Source: Spinellus fusiger
Taxonomy: Eukaryota > Mucoromycota > Mucoromycetes > Mucorales > Phycomycetaceae
Length of the DNA: 64,000 nt
NCBI GenBank assembly: GCA_025094145.1
Contig: JALLLS010000098.1
Coordinates: 1 to 64,000, forward strand
Direction: 5' to 3'
The notes beneath the pieces were generated by a model. That model ran no database searches. It saw only the letters and a list, made by a program, of their open reading frames with translations, and was not told where the DNA came from. Position numbers and translations under genes: made by a program. Shown here in pieces: positions 1 through 11,543 of the stretch (the first letter of the stretch is position 1; every line of letters starts with the position of its first letter).

Positions 1-55
1 ATAAAAGGGAAGGGGATATCAGCGCTTAAAGGCCAGAAAGATCTCCTGGTGTGTA
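1..55. mobile_element. Truncated end of a TACACACCAGG-family TA element
   Basis: This is the terminal part of an element cut by the window start. It ends with CTCCTGGTGTGTA, and the preceding stretch (GATATCAGCGCTTAAAGGCC) matches the outer ends of the elements at 50927 and 53463 and the right end of the element at 56114. I call this the type A end. The terminal TA fits a TA target duplication, but the other end lies outside the window, so this cannot be checked. Confidence 0.75.
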
Positions 56-61
56 GACGTT

Positions 62-480
62 ATAATATTAAGTAATGACAAAATTCAATAAGATACACTT
101 CATTATGTTCTTAGTTAGTCTACCTGTAGCATGGGTTTATATCAGTGAGTTAACCGAGACGAGTGATCACTAGGGAATAGAAGACTTGGACCGTTTCTTG
201 GTTCAGAGAAAATAGATAGAGAATACAATAAGAAAGAATGAATAAGTAGTATTGAATAGTATCAGTTACTATTTATCATACGTTATTAGGGTTATGCCGT
301 ACAAAATCCAAGTGACCTTGCTCAATGTTAGCCAATACTCTGTACTGATAAAGAGGACTTTCCAAATAAATGCAAGTGATTTATTTTTCTGTATATCAAT
401 CTGAAGCAGTAGTGTTTTAGTGTGCTTCTCTTGACATTTTGGTCATTGACTGAACACACAGTCCTATGTAATAAGTGACT
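62..480. mobile_element. Internally deleted copy of the element carrying the TnpB/Fanzor-like remnant
   Basis: Positions 76-215 align with 44004-44165, and positions 290-460 align with 44975-45145, for example the shared block CATTTTGGTCATTGACTGA. The roughly 800 bp lying between these blocks in the 44-kb copy, including most of the Fanzor-like remnant, is missing here. It therefore looks like a short, non-autonomous deletion derivative. Identity was judged by eye, and the exact ends are uncertain. Confidence 0.55.
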
Positions 481-757
481 AGACAAAAAATCAAATTTTT
501 ATTATTTGAAAAATAAAGGCATATCTATCAGTCAAAGATGTTCATAATAAGATGTTCATAGAATAATACAGTATTTTGAGAAGTTGTTCTTTAGATGAGA
601 CCATCTTTATATTCTTGACTAATATTCTACTTATTTCTATTGCCTAAGGTCATTGTTTGAATAAGCTATAAAAGAAAAGAAAAAGACCTCTATTTTATTC
701 TTCAAAAATAAAATAGAATTTCATCTTTTGTCTAGTCACTTTATTACATAGGACTGT
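460..757. mobile_element. Foldback MITE of about 0.3 kb
   Basis: Imperfect terminal inverted repeats of about 45-60 bp bound this stretch. The left arm begins ACAGTCCTATGTAATAAGTG. The right arm read in reverse begins ACAGTCCTATGTAATAAAG and continues GACTAGACAAAA in both arms. The interior is AT-rich and non-coding. It overlaps the right edge of the preceding relic, so it probably inserted there or replaced its end. The right end has a TA; a left TA is not clear. Confidence 0.6.
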
Positions 758-764
758 AGATAAG

Positions 765-895
765 ACATTTTCAACATTAAATAAAACACTTTACATTTGA
801 TATAGAAGCTTCAAACTTAAGCACACCAAAGCTTGATATCTTTAATTATAGAAAATGAAATAATAATAATACAGTTAATATTTCGTATTATTCAA
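765..895. mobile_element. Terminal relic of the Tc1-A element
   Basis: The segment around 770-890 (TACATTTGATATAGAAGCTTC, then TTTAATTATAGAAAAT and the ATAATAATA run) aligns with the subterminal region of the fuller Tc1-A copies at 10130-10250 and, reversed, at 35465-35580. No coding part remains. It sits about 190 bp upstream of the MAK32-like start codon. Confidence 0.6.
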
Positions 896-1078
896 TGATT
901 GCCTAATTCATAGAAAGAGAATCTAATGACATACTGTAAAGAGTAAATACATAAATATAGATATAAAAATAGAGACAGAGACAGAGACCCTTTTGTAGCC
1001 TACAGACTACAGACTACAAAAGACATCAAGACATAGGTGCACTTGTGTTGTATTTGTGTGACTTTCTTTTTGTTTATC

Positions 1079-2494
1079 ATGACAGGCCCTCTGTATGCTT
1101 CCATGGGAAGTCTCATTATTGATGATATTCACTATGAAGATGGGTCCAAACAGACCAATGTGCTTGGTGGTGCAGGCATCTATGCTATTTATGGTCTCTT
1201 GTTCTACTGTGTCATGAGTATACCAGCAGAGAGTACTGAGCATACACTCTGTTGATACACCTCCAAGGGAATCTGCCAACTCATCTCAACCTCCTTCTTC
1301 CTTCTTCCTTCTTCTCTCCTTAGGCATGAGGTGTTGGTCTATTCCAGCCAAGTCTATTGCGTATGTAGTCCATACAGGATTTGACTGTCCACCTGCTATT
1401 GACACCCAACTCCAGTCCCTGGGCATATCTCTATCAAGCCACCACCACAAGGACCATCACACGCCACGCGGATTAAACATCTTCAGTGCCAATGATCATA
1501 GGTAGGCTCCCCTTGTCTAGAGATATAGAAAGAGATATAGAAAGAGATATAGAAAAAGATATAGAAAGAGATATAGAAAGAGATATAAAAAGAGTGTTCT
1601 TGTAGTGACTCTAAATGTATAAATAGAGACTTCACCTATGTGCACCCCATTCTCCATATACATCCTGCTGATTTCCCAGTGGCATGGATTGAATCCATAC
1701 GTGTTATGCATTTAATCACTTCATCCCAACGCGCATCAGACATACTTCGGGAGTGGCAGACCATGGACAATGGAACAACACGCACTGATTTCATATGGGA
1801 GCCTGTTCCATGGACGTGTTTGCCTGATGTAATGCAAATGTCCATAGAGAATAACCCATGGATCATCCACTCCAACTCACCGCACCTTCTTTTTTATATT
1901 TATATTTATATTTATATTTATATACCTATATCCATATCTATATGATGAACTATGGACATTAAGCAATTCTCTGTCATGATAGAAATAGCACGACACATGG
2001 CTGTCTTCACTCCCAACCACGAAGAGGCTGCTTCCATGCTAGGCATTGACTGGCTGGCATTGGCAGAAGAACAAGGCGCCCACACAGCCATCGAGACACT
2101 CGCCCTACAACTATTGGCTGCTCTCTACCAAGACAGTGCTTCTTCTGTGTCGGTGGTGGTGGTCCTCCGAGCCAGTAAATATGGGTCTGTGGTGGTCTCC
2201 CATCAACACCCTTTGACATGGGTCCCTGCCTATTGGAAAGATGGAGACAGCACCCATTCCTGCCATGTGAAGGATGTGACGGGGGCTGGGAATGCGTTCT
2301 GTGGTGGGTATGCCGTGGGGTGGGGAGAGACCCGAGATGCCATTCAGGCATGCTGTTATGGTGCAGTGGCAGCCAGTTATGCAGTAGAACAGGTGGGTGT
2401 GCCTATTTGCACTGACAAGGAAAAGGGAGAATGGAATCACTCGGATCCTTACCAACGACTGGCCCATCTAAAGAAGCGGATCAACAGAGAATGA
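1079..2494 (+). CDS. MAK32: MAK32-type PfkB-family carbohydrate-kinase-like protein
   Basis: Four exons (1079-1193, 1324-1501, 1627-1828, 1964-2494) join in frame to give 341 aa, close to yeast Mak32 (about 363 aa). Exon 1 holds the N-terminal motif GSLIIDDI and the glycine-rich NVLGGAGIYA. Later exons give IWEPVP and TPNHEEAASMLG, and the C-terminal part has the PfkB signature-2 position as DVTGAGNAFCGG. The usual catalytic Asp of GAGD is Asn here, which is the pattern I recall for the Mak32 branch, so sugar-kinase activity is doubtful. Mak32 in yeast is linked to maintenance of L-A dsRNA virus structural stability; the biochemical role is unknown. Intron 2 carries an AGATATAGAAAG-type tandem repeat and intron 3 a TATATT run. 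The start is the first ATG in frame. It converges on the phosphorylase-kinase gene, 182 bp away. Confidence 0.85.
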
Positions 2495-2676
2495 AGAGAG
2501 TTCTTCTTTATTGTGGTAGTGGAAGTAGTAGACAATAGATATAAATATAAATATAAATACACACATACACACATTAACATAGTAGGATGTAAATGGAAGA
2601 AATAAACACAAGAAAAAGAGTAATAAAAAAAAGAGTAATAAAAAGAAAAAAAAAAAAAAGAGAGAAAAGACTAGTA

Positions 2677-5600
2677 TTATTCCTCATCTTCTTTTAGTTC
2701 AATATCAATAGAGTCTTCTTTAAACGGGAGGGTTTCCACAATGGCTTTGCGCAAGTAAACAGAAGTACTTTCTGTACCTTCAATAGGCAGATCATAAAAC
2801 AACTTGCGCACCAGATCCTTGTGCTCTTCATAATGGAATCCACCTGCAAACAGCTCACTCTTCTCAAACCGACTCTTGTTGTTCTCCACCCACTTGTACC
2901 AGAAGATCTCTCTTGCCCTTTTCATGATCAAAGGCACATCAATCGTGCAATCACTGGTAGGGATGGTGGGATGGCGTTTCTGGAAATGATAAATAAGCGC
3001 CAACACCTCCACAGCAATCTGTCGTTCTGCAGGATCAGTAAACCAGCCAAGGAATCCTTCCACAGCCAGAGCAAAGTTGTACTCCTTGGGCGTCATCTCC
3101 AACACTGTAGGATCTCTTGGCAAACAATGGTCAAAGATCTGAATTCCCTTGGACTTATCCAACACCTTCCATGTCTGTGAAAAGAAGTAGGCAGGCACAC
3201 GGTTCAAGGCACCATCGTTCTTGCGACGACGCAACCAGCGACCACTGGCATTGGGGAAGAAGCGGGCAATGTTCTCCTGCGTCACCTTGCCATCGGTCTC
3301 TGGCTGGTCCTCCAAGTACACTGTGCACTCTACCACAGGCGTGGGGCCTTCCTGCGCCCCCCTGTGGGCTTCTGTCAACTTGTCAGACACTCCTCCCTTT
3401 TCAGCAATCAGTACATAGGAGTCACGGTACTTGATGTCACGAATGCACTGGCTGCCAAGATGTTCAAGGGCCTTGATGGCCTCCACCGTCAGATGCTCAG
3501 AAAAGTCATCACGAGAAGCAATGATAATCAACATGCCTGGCTGCAACCACTCAATGAACTTGGTAAAGGCCTCACTCTCCTCTGTGGAAATGTGTGTGTC
3601 GAAAGAGGCGTGTTCCAGCATGATCTTTTGCTGGCGATCAATGGCCCATACATGAAGACCGCGGGAGGTGGCAAACATGGCATTGCCGTTGATCTCTACA
3701 CGGGCAAAGTTGCCTGCCATGTAGCCTGCCGACTGAGCACGGATCACTAGCTTGGTGGGGTCTGCTTGTCCTTCCGAGGTAGGTGGCATGATGGGGATAA
3801 ACGACTGCTGCTCACTGCCGAGACTGGGACGGCGCCAATGGTCTGTGAAGCGAGAAAGCATAAGGAATCCTCCTGGTTTGTCGCGGATCATAATGTTGCT
3901 GCCATTGTCACAGAGGGTGGGGCCAGAGAGAATGGTGCCTAGCAACGACTGGAGTTCATAGGGTGACAGTTGCATGAGGTGTTCAATGGCTTCTTCTTCA
4001 TCGCAGTTGTTCATTCGACTGATTTCTTCGCGGAGAGCAATGATAATGTAGTGGGTGCGGAGACGAATGATGCCGTCGAACATCTGGGGTGTTGTGCGGA
4101 TGAAGCTGCCAAGGTAAATAATGATTTCTTGCACTACGGGGCCTTCACGAACATCATCGCTGCTAAGAAATAGTCATAAAAATAAGAAGAAGAAAAGAAT
4201 AAGAGAAAGAAGAAAAAAAGAAAGAAAAAAGAGAAAAAAGAAAGCAAGTACCAATGCTATCATTTTCTTTTCTTTACCATTGCTCAAAGAAGATCTTTGC
4301 CAGGGTTTCAGGTCCAACAGGAGTAGAGATAAGCACTTCCTGCTGTCCTGAACCAATACTGATTTGCTTTTGTCGAATCACTAGGTCAGTAATGTTGATC
4401 GTCAAGGCAGGCACCACTTTATGGAGAAGACCTGTGGCCTGACGAGCAATGGACCAGTACTGGAGTCGGACAGCCTTGAGATAGACCTCCTCCAACAACT
4501 CCTTGAGACTTGCTTGGAGGTCTCCAATGTAACAATCCAAGTGCTCACACGAAGCCATGTATTGCAGGAGATCAATCTGATCGTACAAGTTCATGGAAGA
4601 GGCCAGACTAGACACTGCTTGATCAAACTGAGAACGATCGCCCAGTGTCAAGGCCAACATCTCTGTAGCAGAAGGAGGTGTTTCAGACACAGGCGACTGA
4701 CAGCGTTCAAATTCATGGTGAGATTTGAGTGTGCTGTTGGTCACACTGCTGGTCACACTGCTTATACCGCTGCCATTGTCATTGTCAGTGCCTATGGAGG
4801 CCCCATCATAGACATGAGTTTTTTTTTTCATTAGATTCATTGGAGAAAGAGTCTATATCTATATCTATATCTATCTTGCTTCTATTACTTACCAAAGGAA
4901 GAGGTTTCCAAAGAACCTGCTTTGCGTGCAGCAGGGAAAACAGGGCTCTCCTCATGGTCTTTGAGTCTGAACCTAGGCTCACCATTGGACACATTGAGAT
5001 TCGACAAGGCAGTTGCAATGTCCTGGAAATAGCCTTCATCCTGAAGCTTATCCAAAGGAGTGCCCAGAGACTTTCCATGAAAGGCAGTGTTGCGACGCTT
5101 GGGGGTTTTTGTTCCTGGTGTGAATCCACCGGGTGTACTGGCCTGGGTCTTGCTTTCATTGTAGCCCAGTTTGCGATGGGTGGATCGGCCATAATGAGCA
5201 GACTTATTGACAAGCAGAATGCTCTCCCAGTCCAACTCGGGCTTGTCAATCAGAAAATCAAGGGATTCAATGTTGGAGGTGTTGAGAGTCTCTGAGAGAC
5301 GAGAGAGACGCACTCGCACACCATTGCAATCGCCTGAACGCAAGTTCATAAAGAAGTTCAAGAGGTTCTTGCGGGAAGTATCAAAGCCATGACCAAGTCC
5401 ATTGGGGACTGCTCCTGCTCCTGCTCCTGCTGCTGTTGGGTTGGTTGGATTGGTTGCGGGAGTGGGACTGGCACGGAGATTACCAAGCATGGCTTCAGAC
5501 AATACAACGACTACAGTGGGTCTTCCAGCATAGAACCAATTGTCACTGCAAAAGGCAAGCTCGTTCTCAAAGGCAGAAATCAAAAAGTCGGGATCAGAGT

Positions 5601-7975
5601 TCAAGTAGAAAGTCTCGCTGTCCATAAAGTGAGGAGTAAAGGCATAAATGTGGCCTTCAATACGGTAAAGACGAGAAGTACCCAACACACCCACAGGTCT
5701 ATTGTTTGTTAAGTGTTAGTTTTTTATTCCATGTATTGATAGTGATGGATAGATCCACTGCTCCTTTATAGATAGAGAGAAAAGAAGAAAAACTCACCTC
5801 TTGGGTCTTCCTGTCAATCCCAGCTTTGTATTCTGTCCAAGTGCATAGTAGACATCAGCCAATGCCTTGGGAGGAAGCACAGTGATACTGGTTGAGATTT
5901 GATCTACAGCCTGTGTTTCAAGACCGTACATGGCCAATTTGTTCTGCAACTCTGCATTTTCGGACAATAGGACAATCTGTGTGATCGTTTCACGCTTCTG
6001 ACCATTGACATTGAAACGACGTCCAAGAGGATCCACTTCAGAGGGAGAAAGAAGATTCTCATAGATCATACTTCCTAACAGATACAGGGACAATGCCCAG
6101 ACAAGAGGTGTATTGTCATTGGGAAGACGTCTTTGAGAGTGAGGATTGGCCTTTTCAGCCTCAATGGCATTTGCAGGCACATAGTACAGCTCGGGTAAAA
6201 GGGGAATATGCAGACCCTGTTTTGTGTCTTCAATGTACATTTCTCTGTCTTCATTGAACATCTTGTTGTTGGGATCCCAGTAGGCAGAGTCAATGATGGT
6301 AGGCTCAAGTTTCTTGCGGTACTCCTCCACTTGCTCCATGTCCCCTGTAAACAGACCCTCCATGACCATATAAGTGAAGAACAGCGGCCATTCTGACTCA
6401 ATGTCCTCAAATGCCTTGAGTTCATTATCATTGTAATGCAGGCGAGAGGTATCTTCAATCTCTGTTTGATGTCCGTCACGCAAGAACCGCTTCCATCCAT
6501 ACTTTCCCTCTAGCTTCATCTTGGCCTCTTCTCTTGTGCGCTTGACCAAGGCAGGATCTGTACAGGCAAAAGCAGGGAATCCAATGACAGACAAGACAGA
6601 GCCATCGATTTCCTTGGAGTTGGATTCTCTGGGCAAGACACTTTGCAGGGTCGTTGCGTTTCGGGTCAGCTCGTCAGGTAGCACATAGATCGTCTAAGAT
6701 ATGCATGTTAGAGAAGAATAGGTTCATATTTGGCATTCCTATTTCCTAGCATGGCTATTTTGGGCCAAAGCTAGAGGGAAAATAAAGCTCGTCTCATTAC
6801 CGAGGAAGGTCCGCCACGGGCTCCGAATAGATTCACACCGTTGATAGCACGGAGGGCCGCCACAGCCATACCGATGGAAGACGTATTGAGTTCAGGCTGA
6901 CCGTGGTTACTCTTGTTACCGCGCTCCCAAATACCAAAATCAGGTGTACGGTAAGCACCTAAACGCATAAAACAGAATAAGAACATAGTGAACATAATAT
7001 GGAATATAAAATGACACTATCAACGTACGTTCAATGTAAAAGACCAAATTCTGTACAAAATCAACTTCATCCTGAGTAAAGATGATGTTAAGACCGCTGG
7101 TTGTCATGTCAGCCAAGGCAAGTACAAAGAAACTTGTGGCATCAATCTAGACACACCCAAGATACATACAGAATGCTGTTAGTGAAAAGAGTGAAAAAAA
7201 AAAGAAAGATTTCTACATGTTTTATGTCTCCACTGCCTTTATTATTAGCAATGACGAGGAATGTACCTGAAGATGTCCCCACTCATTGTCCTTGATAACA
7301 GTGGCACCTGTGTCTGTTTTGTATTTTGCATGAAGCGCATCCAATGTGTCCTGTGTCTTTTTGAACTTTTCCACCTTGGGTGCCTGACGCATCATGGAAA
7401 ACAGGAGTCCACGCATGAGTTTAACGACAGCATGTTCTAGTTCAACTAGTAGCAGAAGAGAAGAGAAGAGAGGATGACCCATGTTAGTTGGGATTCGTAT
7501 TTCTGTGTTCCTGTGTTCCTGTATTCCTGTATTCTTGTATTCCCGTAAACCCGTCATCCCTATGGACCCAAAGGAAAGAATCCCAAGGATCCGAAGAAAC
7601 GAATCCCCCTTGTTACAACTTACATGTTCTTCCACTGATATCATCCAATCTTCTGTAGGCCAATGCAAGACCATAGACACAGTAGATTGAGTAGACATTA
7701 TCACTGCAATAACACGAAGATAAGCAACACCTTCTGTTTTTGGCTATAGTCACTTACCGAACCCATGCATCTGTATAATCACCGTGACTCTATTGATCCC
7801 ATTCTCGGATAAATACATAGGCTTATAAAAGAGGATGGATAGATATTACCGTAATTGCGACTGAAGCAGGAATCAATCCACTAGCAGCACTTTGCTTGGA
7901 GAGTACTGTAGTGTTAATCACCTGATAATAGTAATCAAGGCGCTCGAGACTGTGCTTTCGATTGAAATGAGACAT
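2677..7975 (-). CDS. Phosphorylase b kinase regulatory subunit (alpha/beta type) with inserted ILEI/PANDER domain
   Basis: Ten exons in transcript order (7850-7975, 7758-7789, 7624-7703, 7267-7445, 7029-7146, 6801-6958, 5798-6693, 4893-5698, 4278-4791, 2677-4162) give an unbroken 1464-aa frame. The N-terminal half is the GH15-like domain of [67 protein letters not shown] then GVLGTSRLY. The C-terminal half has the family block [17 protein letters not shown] and EMTPKEY. Between [13 protein letters not shown] and that block, about residues 1108-1226 (nt 3394-3750) form an ILEI/PANDER-like domain ([32 protein letters not shown]). Animal alpha/beta subunits end in a prenylated CaaX box, which is absent here; the end is acidic (KEDEE). 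In animals these subunits regulate the gamma kinase that activates glycogen phosphorylase. The role in this fungus is inferred. Confidence 0.93.
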
Positions 7976-8672
7976 AAGACAAGTGAAAAGTAAAAGAAGA
8001 ACAAGTAGGAATTCAGGTAGCTATCTAGACAGAAATAATACAGGTTACTATGGATACAGATAGAAGGAGTACTGTGAGTATCTATAGAAACAAATTGGAT
8101 AGATGTAGAATGCAAAAGGAATAAAGCTAGAGAGAAAGAAACAATTAAGAAAGGGGGGGAGAAGGAAGAAATAAAGATATAAACTATGTCAATGCAATGA
8201 CGTTAGGTTAGGTATCACGAAAAGACAGATTCGTCTGTTGGGGCTATCTTTATTTGATTTATTTATATTCCTTTTTATCCGATCAGGAGAAATGGGTGTA
8301 AAAGAAATAGGATGAGAATGGGACTGTTATTGGGACTGTTATTGGAATGGATGATGGGATGAATAGAATGCCTGTTGTAGAATAAAAGTACTTTGCCCCT
8401 AATACTCTGTTGTGTATCCTTCACCAATGAAGACTGTCCTTGAATAGAGTCAACCAAAATGTTCTTTTTCATTAGTAGACTATGGATACATACATCATGG
8501 AGACAGGAAGAGGGTTCGGTGGCTACCAGTCACTTTTTCAAATGCCGCCCAGCAGTTGTCTTTTTTTTTTTTTCTCGGTGGAACAGATCCCTCCCCCATC
8601 CCCTCGAGCAAGGACAGGGAATAAGACGCCAAGCCACTTGTAGACAGCCTACTCAGCACTTATCCACAGACC
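7976..8672. promoter_or_regulatory. Divergent intergenic region between the PHK-like gene and the NSUN gene
   Basis: About 700 bp of AT-rich DNA separates two divergent start codons, so it should contain both promoters. No recognisable RNA gene or element was seen. The only notable features are a pyrimidine run near 8562-8573 and a short repeat (GGGACTGTTATT twice) near 8325-8345. Confidence 0.4.
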
Positions 8673-9754
8673 ATGACAGAGCACGACGAAATACCACCCA
8701 AGGAGAAGCACAGTCACCACAAAAAAGAGTCCAAGAAGAAGCCAGTCTCCAAGAAGAAGGAAAAGACACAGCAAAGAGAACAAGAAAGACTCAAGGCTGC
8801 CTTGGCCTCTTTTCACCGCTTCTATGAAAATGAATTTGGCCAAGAACGGTGGCCAGTGCTGTTTGAGGCCTTGAAGAAGCCTGTGCGTCACTGTATGCTT
8901 ATGAACAAATATGCCCACCCCGAAGACTGTATTGATAAACTTCACACACTGCAAAAGGACATTACACGCCTTGACTTTCTGTCCCTTTCCTGCTATGCTC
9001 TCTCCGCTGCTTCTGAGCTGACTCGCTTTCCTCCTCCTTCCAAGGACCGTGTCAATATCACAGACTGCTACATTCTTGATGCTGGGTCGGTGCTTGCCAC
9101 AGAAGCCCTCCACCTTACACCCCACGACCGTGTGCTTGATCTGTGTGCTGCTCCTGGTGGAAAATCCATGGCCCTCCTCCAGCACCTGTCTGCTTCTTAC
9201 GGCTCCCTCACTGCCAATGAAATCTCCCCTGACCGCCGTCGACGTCTCAGACAGGTCTTTGATCACTACATTCCCTCCACATAGCCCAGGAAATGGTCAA
9301 TGTGTTGGGAAAAGACGGCACCCGGTTCTACCATGAACCTGAACAGTATGACAAAGTGTTGCTGGACGCACCCTGTTCCTCCGAGCGACATTTGCTGCAT
9401 GATGAGAAGGAGTTGGAGCAATGGACTCCTAAACGCACTCTACAGAATGCGAATCGGCAGCTGTCTCTTCTCAAGGCAGCGGCTCATTCTGTTGCTGTGG
9501 AGGGCTACATTGTCTATGCTACGTGTTCTATCAGTTCAGCCGAGAATGATAAGCTGGTGGATAAGATGATGCGCAAGGGGAAGATACCACTGCAAGTGAT
9601 GCCACTGGAATGGCCGTTGGGAGAACCCACAAAGAATGGCTGGATTGTTTTGCCTGATAAAGCAGATGGATGGGGTCCTCTGTATTTCTCACTGATGAAG
9701 CGGACGGGTGTCTCCAAAGAAGGAGATGATGATGAGGATGAGGAAGAAGAGTAA
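8673..9754 (+). pseudogene. NSUN3/4-like RNA (cytosine-5) methyltransferase with a frame break
   Basis: Two overlapping frames together make one methyltransferase. 8673-9284 carries a lysine-rich N-terminus, then YILDAGSVLATEAL and the SAM-binding motif LDLCAAPGGKS. 9293-9754, open from upstream of that point, carries VLLDAPCSSERHLLH (motif IV Cys) and YIVYATCSIS (motif VI catalytic Cys), then an acidic tail. The first frame stops at TAG 9282-9284. The second frame, read back over the same bases, gives LHIAQEMVNVLGKDGT, which continues the domain naturally. One base missing (or two extra) around 9270-9278 explains the break. No GT-AG intron with the right phase fits. It is either an assembly indel or a recently broken gene. 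The family methylates mitochondrial rRNA/tRNA (NSUN4, NSUN3) in animals; the target here is not known. Confidence 0.8.
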
Positions 9755-10064
9755 ATTGTATAGTATTCAATAGTAAATAGTTCTTCTTCCTGTAGATGTG
9801 TTTGTATCTTTTCTTCTTCTTATAGATGTACTTCTTCTTATAGTGAGCAGAGTGGTTGGCATGAATAATAAAGTCCAAGCACTTTACATTTAAACTCAAA
9901 TAGAAACACACTCCCTTCTTTCTCTCTTTAGCATAAGCACTGATGTCCTTTTCATCTATTTATTTATTTATTTACTTATTTATTTATTAAATCTAACCTT
10001 ATTATTGCCATGGAAACACTTACTGCTGAGGATTTCCTCTTGTCCCTCATGCCACCCTAACAGA

Positions 10065-11420
10065 TACAGTCACACCCAATTGAATTTAATACTTTTGAAA
10101 ATAAATTTCAGGACGAAATATTTAGGATATGTTCAACATTACATAAAACACTCCACATTTGATATAGAACCTTCAAACTTAATCACACAATAAAGCTCAA
10201 CATATTTAATTATAGAAAATAAAATAATAATAATATAATTAATATTTTGTATGGCCTCTTTTGGTATCAATGACAGCCTGGCATCTATCTGTCATACTCA
10301 GAACTAATTGTTGTGCAAGTTCAACACCAACCCTCTCCCACTCTTCTGCAAGTAGAGTATTCAAATATTCAACATCGGTAATAGATACTCTTCTTTCTTC
10401 AATTCGTCTTTCAAAGGCCCACCAGACATGTTCAATTGGGCTCAAGTCAGGGATTTGTGTGAGCCAGTACTCAAAGCCCCTAATTTGATGCGTCTTTTTC
10501 CACTCTCTGGCATAGGCCCCAGTATGACAGCTAGCACCCTCTTCTTGTAACATAAATTCTCTGTTCTCTTTATGATGCAATTCCATGAACCAAGGATGGA
10601 ACTCACCAGCCAAAATATTGATACATTCGTCTTGGTTTACAGTGCCATCAACAAAGACTAATGGGCCAGATCCACCTGCCCAGATACATCTCCAAAGCAT
10701 GACCCCTCCGCCACCAAACTTTGTTGTTGGAACAATAGGATTAGGATCATACCTTTCTCCAACTTTTCTGATTGCACGGACACCTCCATCGTTCCCTTTC
10801 ACGGTGTACCTGGACTCACCAGACTAATTAACACCTCTCCACTGGTCGTTCGTCCAGTTGACATGTTCTTTAGCCCAACAAAACCGTTTCTCATTGTGTT
10901 TTTCAGCTAAGGCTGGCTTGTGAGCTGGAGAAAAAGATCTGAACCCTAGCTGATTGCAGTAACTGATAATGGTGTTTCTAGATACATCAACCTGAATCTT
11001 CGACATTTCTAATCTCAGCTGCTTCTATGAGGCAAATGGATCCTCTCTAATGACCTTTTCCAGGTGTCTGAGGTCCCTCTCACTGGCTTTTATATATATA
11101 TATGTTTTCCATGACTCTTTAAACACAATGGTGACCCACGTTCTTTGATGTTTCTGATACTATTTTGAACTGTGGGCTTTTTCATCGCAAACATAGTTGA
11201 GATGATAGTCAATTTTAATCCAGCCTTCAACAGGTAATAAATGTCCCATAGCCTTTTATCTTCTGCTTTATCCTATTCTCCAAGAGTGTGTGTTTCTGAA
11301 AATGTATCTGACATGTTGTGTTGGTTTAACACTATTTGGATAGAAGAAGAGTTTTATGCAAAAAGTTATTTTTTTTATTAACATTTAGGCAAGTATTAAA
11401 TTCAATTGTGTGTGACTGTA
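10065..11420 (-). mobile_element. Tc1-A transposable element, copy 1 (dead)
   Basis: Terminal inverted repeats TACAGTCACACCCAATTGAA (left) and CAATTGTGTGTGACTGTA (right) end in TA, as expected for Tc1/mariner. The element is about 1.36 kb and sits 123 bp upstream of the Hikeshi ATG and about 310 bp after the NSUN stop. It is the same family as 34285-35639, which lies in the opposite orientation. Confidence 0.88.
10239..11006 (-). pseudogene. Tc1-A transposase, degenerate
   Basis: The C-terminal frame (10239-10802) has the Tc1 DDE layout: GGGGVMLWRCIW, FVDGTVNQDE, LQEEGASCHTGAYA and DLSPIEHVWW, ending CQAVIDTKRGHTKY. Upstream, 10824-11006 holds IQVDVSRNTIISYCNQLG and WAKEHVNWTNDQW. A TAG stop separates the two frames exactly where Tc1 enzymes have W-x-D-E-S. 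The first catalytic Asp reads Gly (SGESRY), and the second is Glu in this copy (EEGASCH rather than EDGASCH). Only the third acidic residue (PIEH) is intact. The HTH-bearing N-terminus (about 11030-11340) is further damaged. It is not functional. Confidence 0.88.
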
Positions 11421-11543
11421 GAAAGACAGACATTGGACGACATAAAATCCGTCCTCATGCGTGTGACTTGCTTTATCGGAGCTGAATCACCTTCAAGATC
11501 GTCAGGATTCCTTTCTTTTCCACCTACTTCTTTTCCTTCTCCC

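Noticed and set aside
7222..7704. One continuous 160-codon minus-strand ORF as a single exon
   Set aside because: It reads through the phosphorylase-kinase intron at 7446-7623. Homology is confined to the last third, and splicing restores the conserved sequence on both sides.
8649..9266. 205-codon minus-strand ORF opposite the NSUN gene
   Set aside because: It is a shadow of the methyltransferase coding strand, without its own motifs.
9256..9284. A short intron (GTCTTT...ACATAG) to explain the NSUN stop
   Set aside because: Its length would be about 30 nt and a multiple of three, so it would not restore the frame; it would also remove conserved residues.
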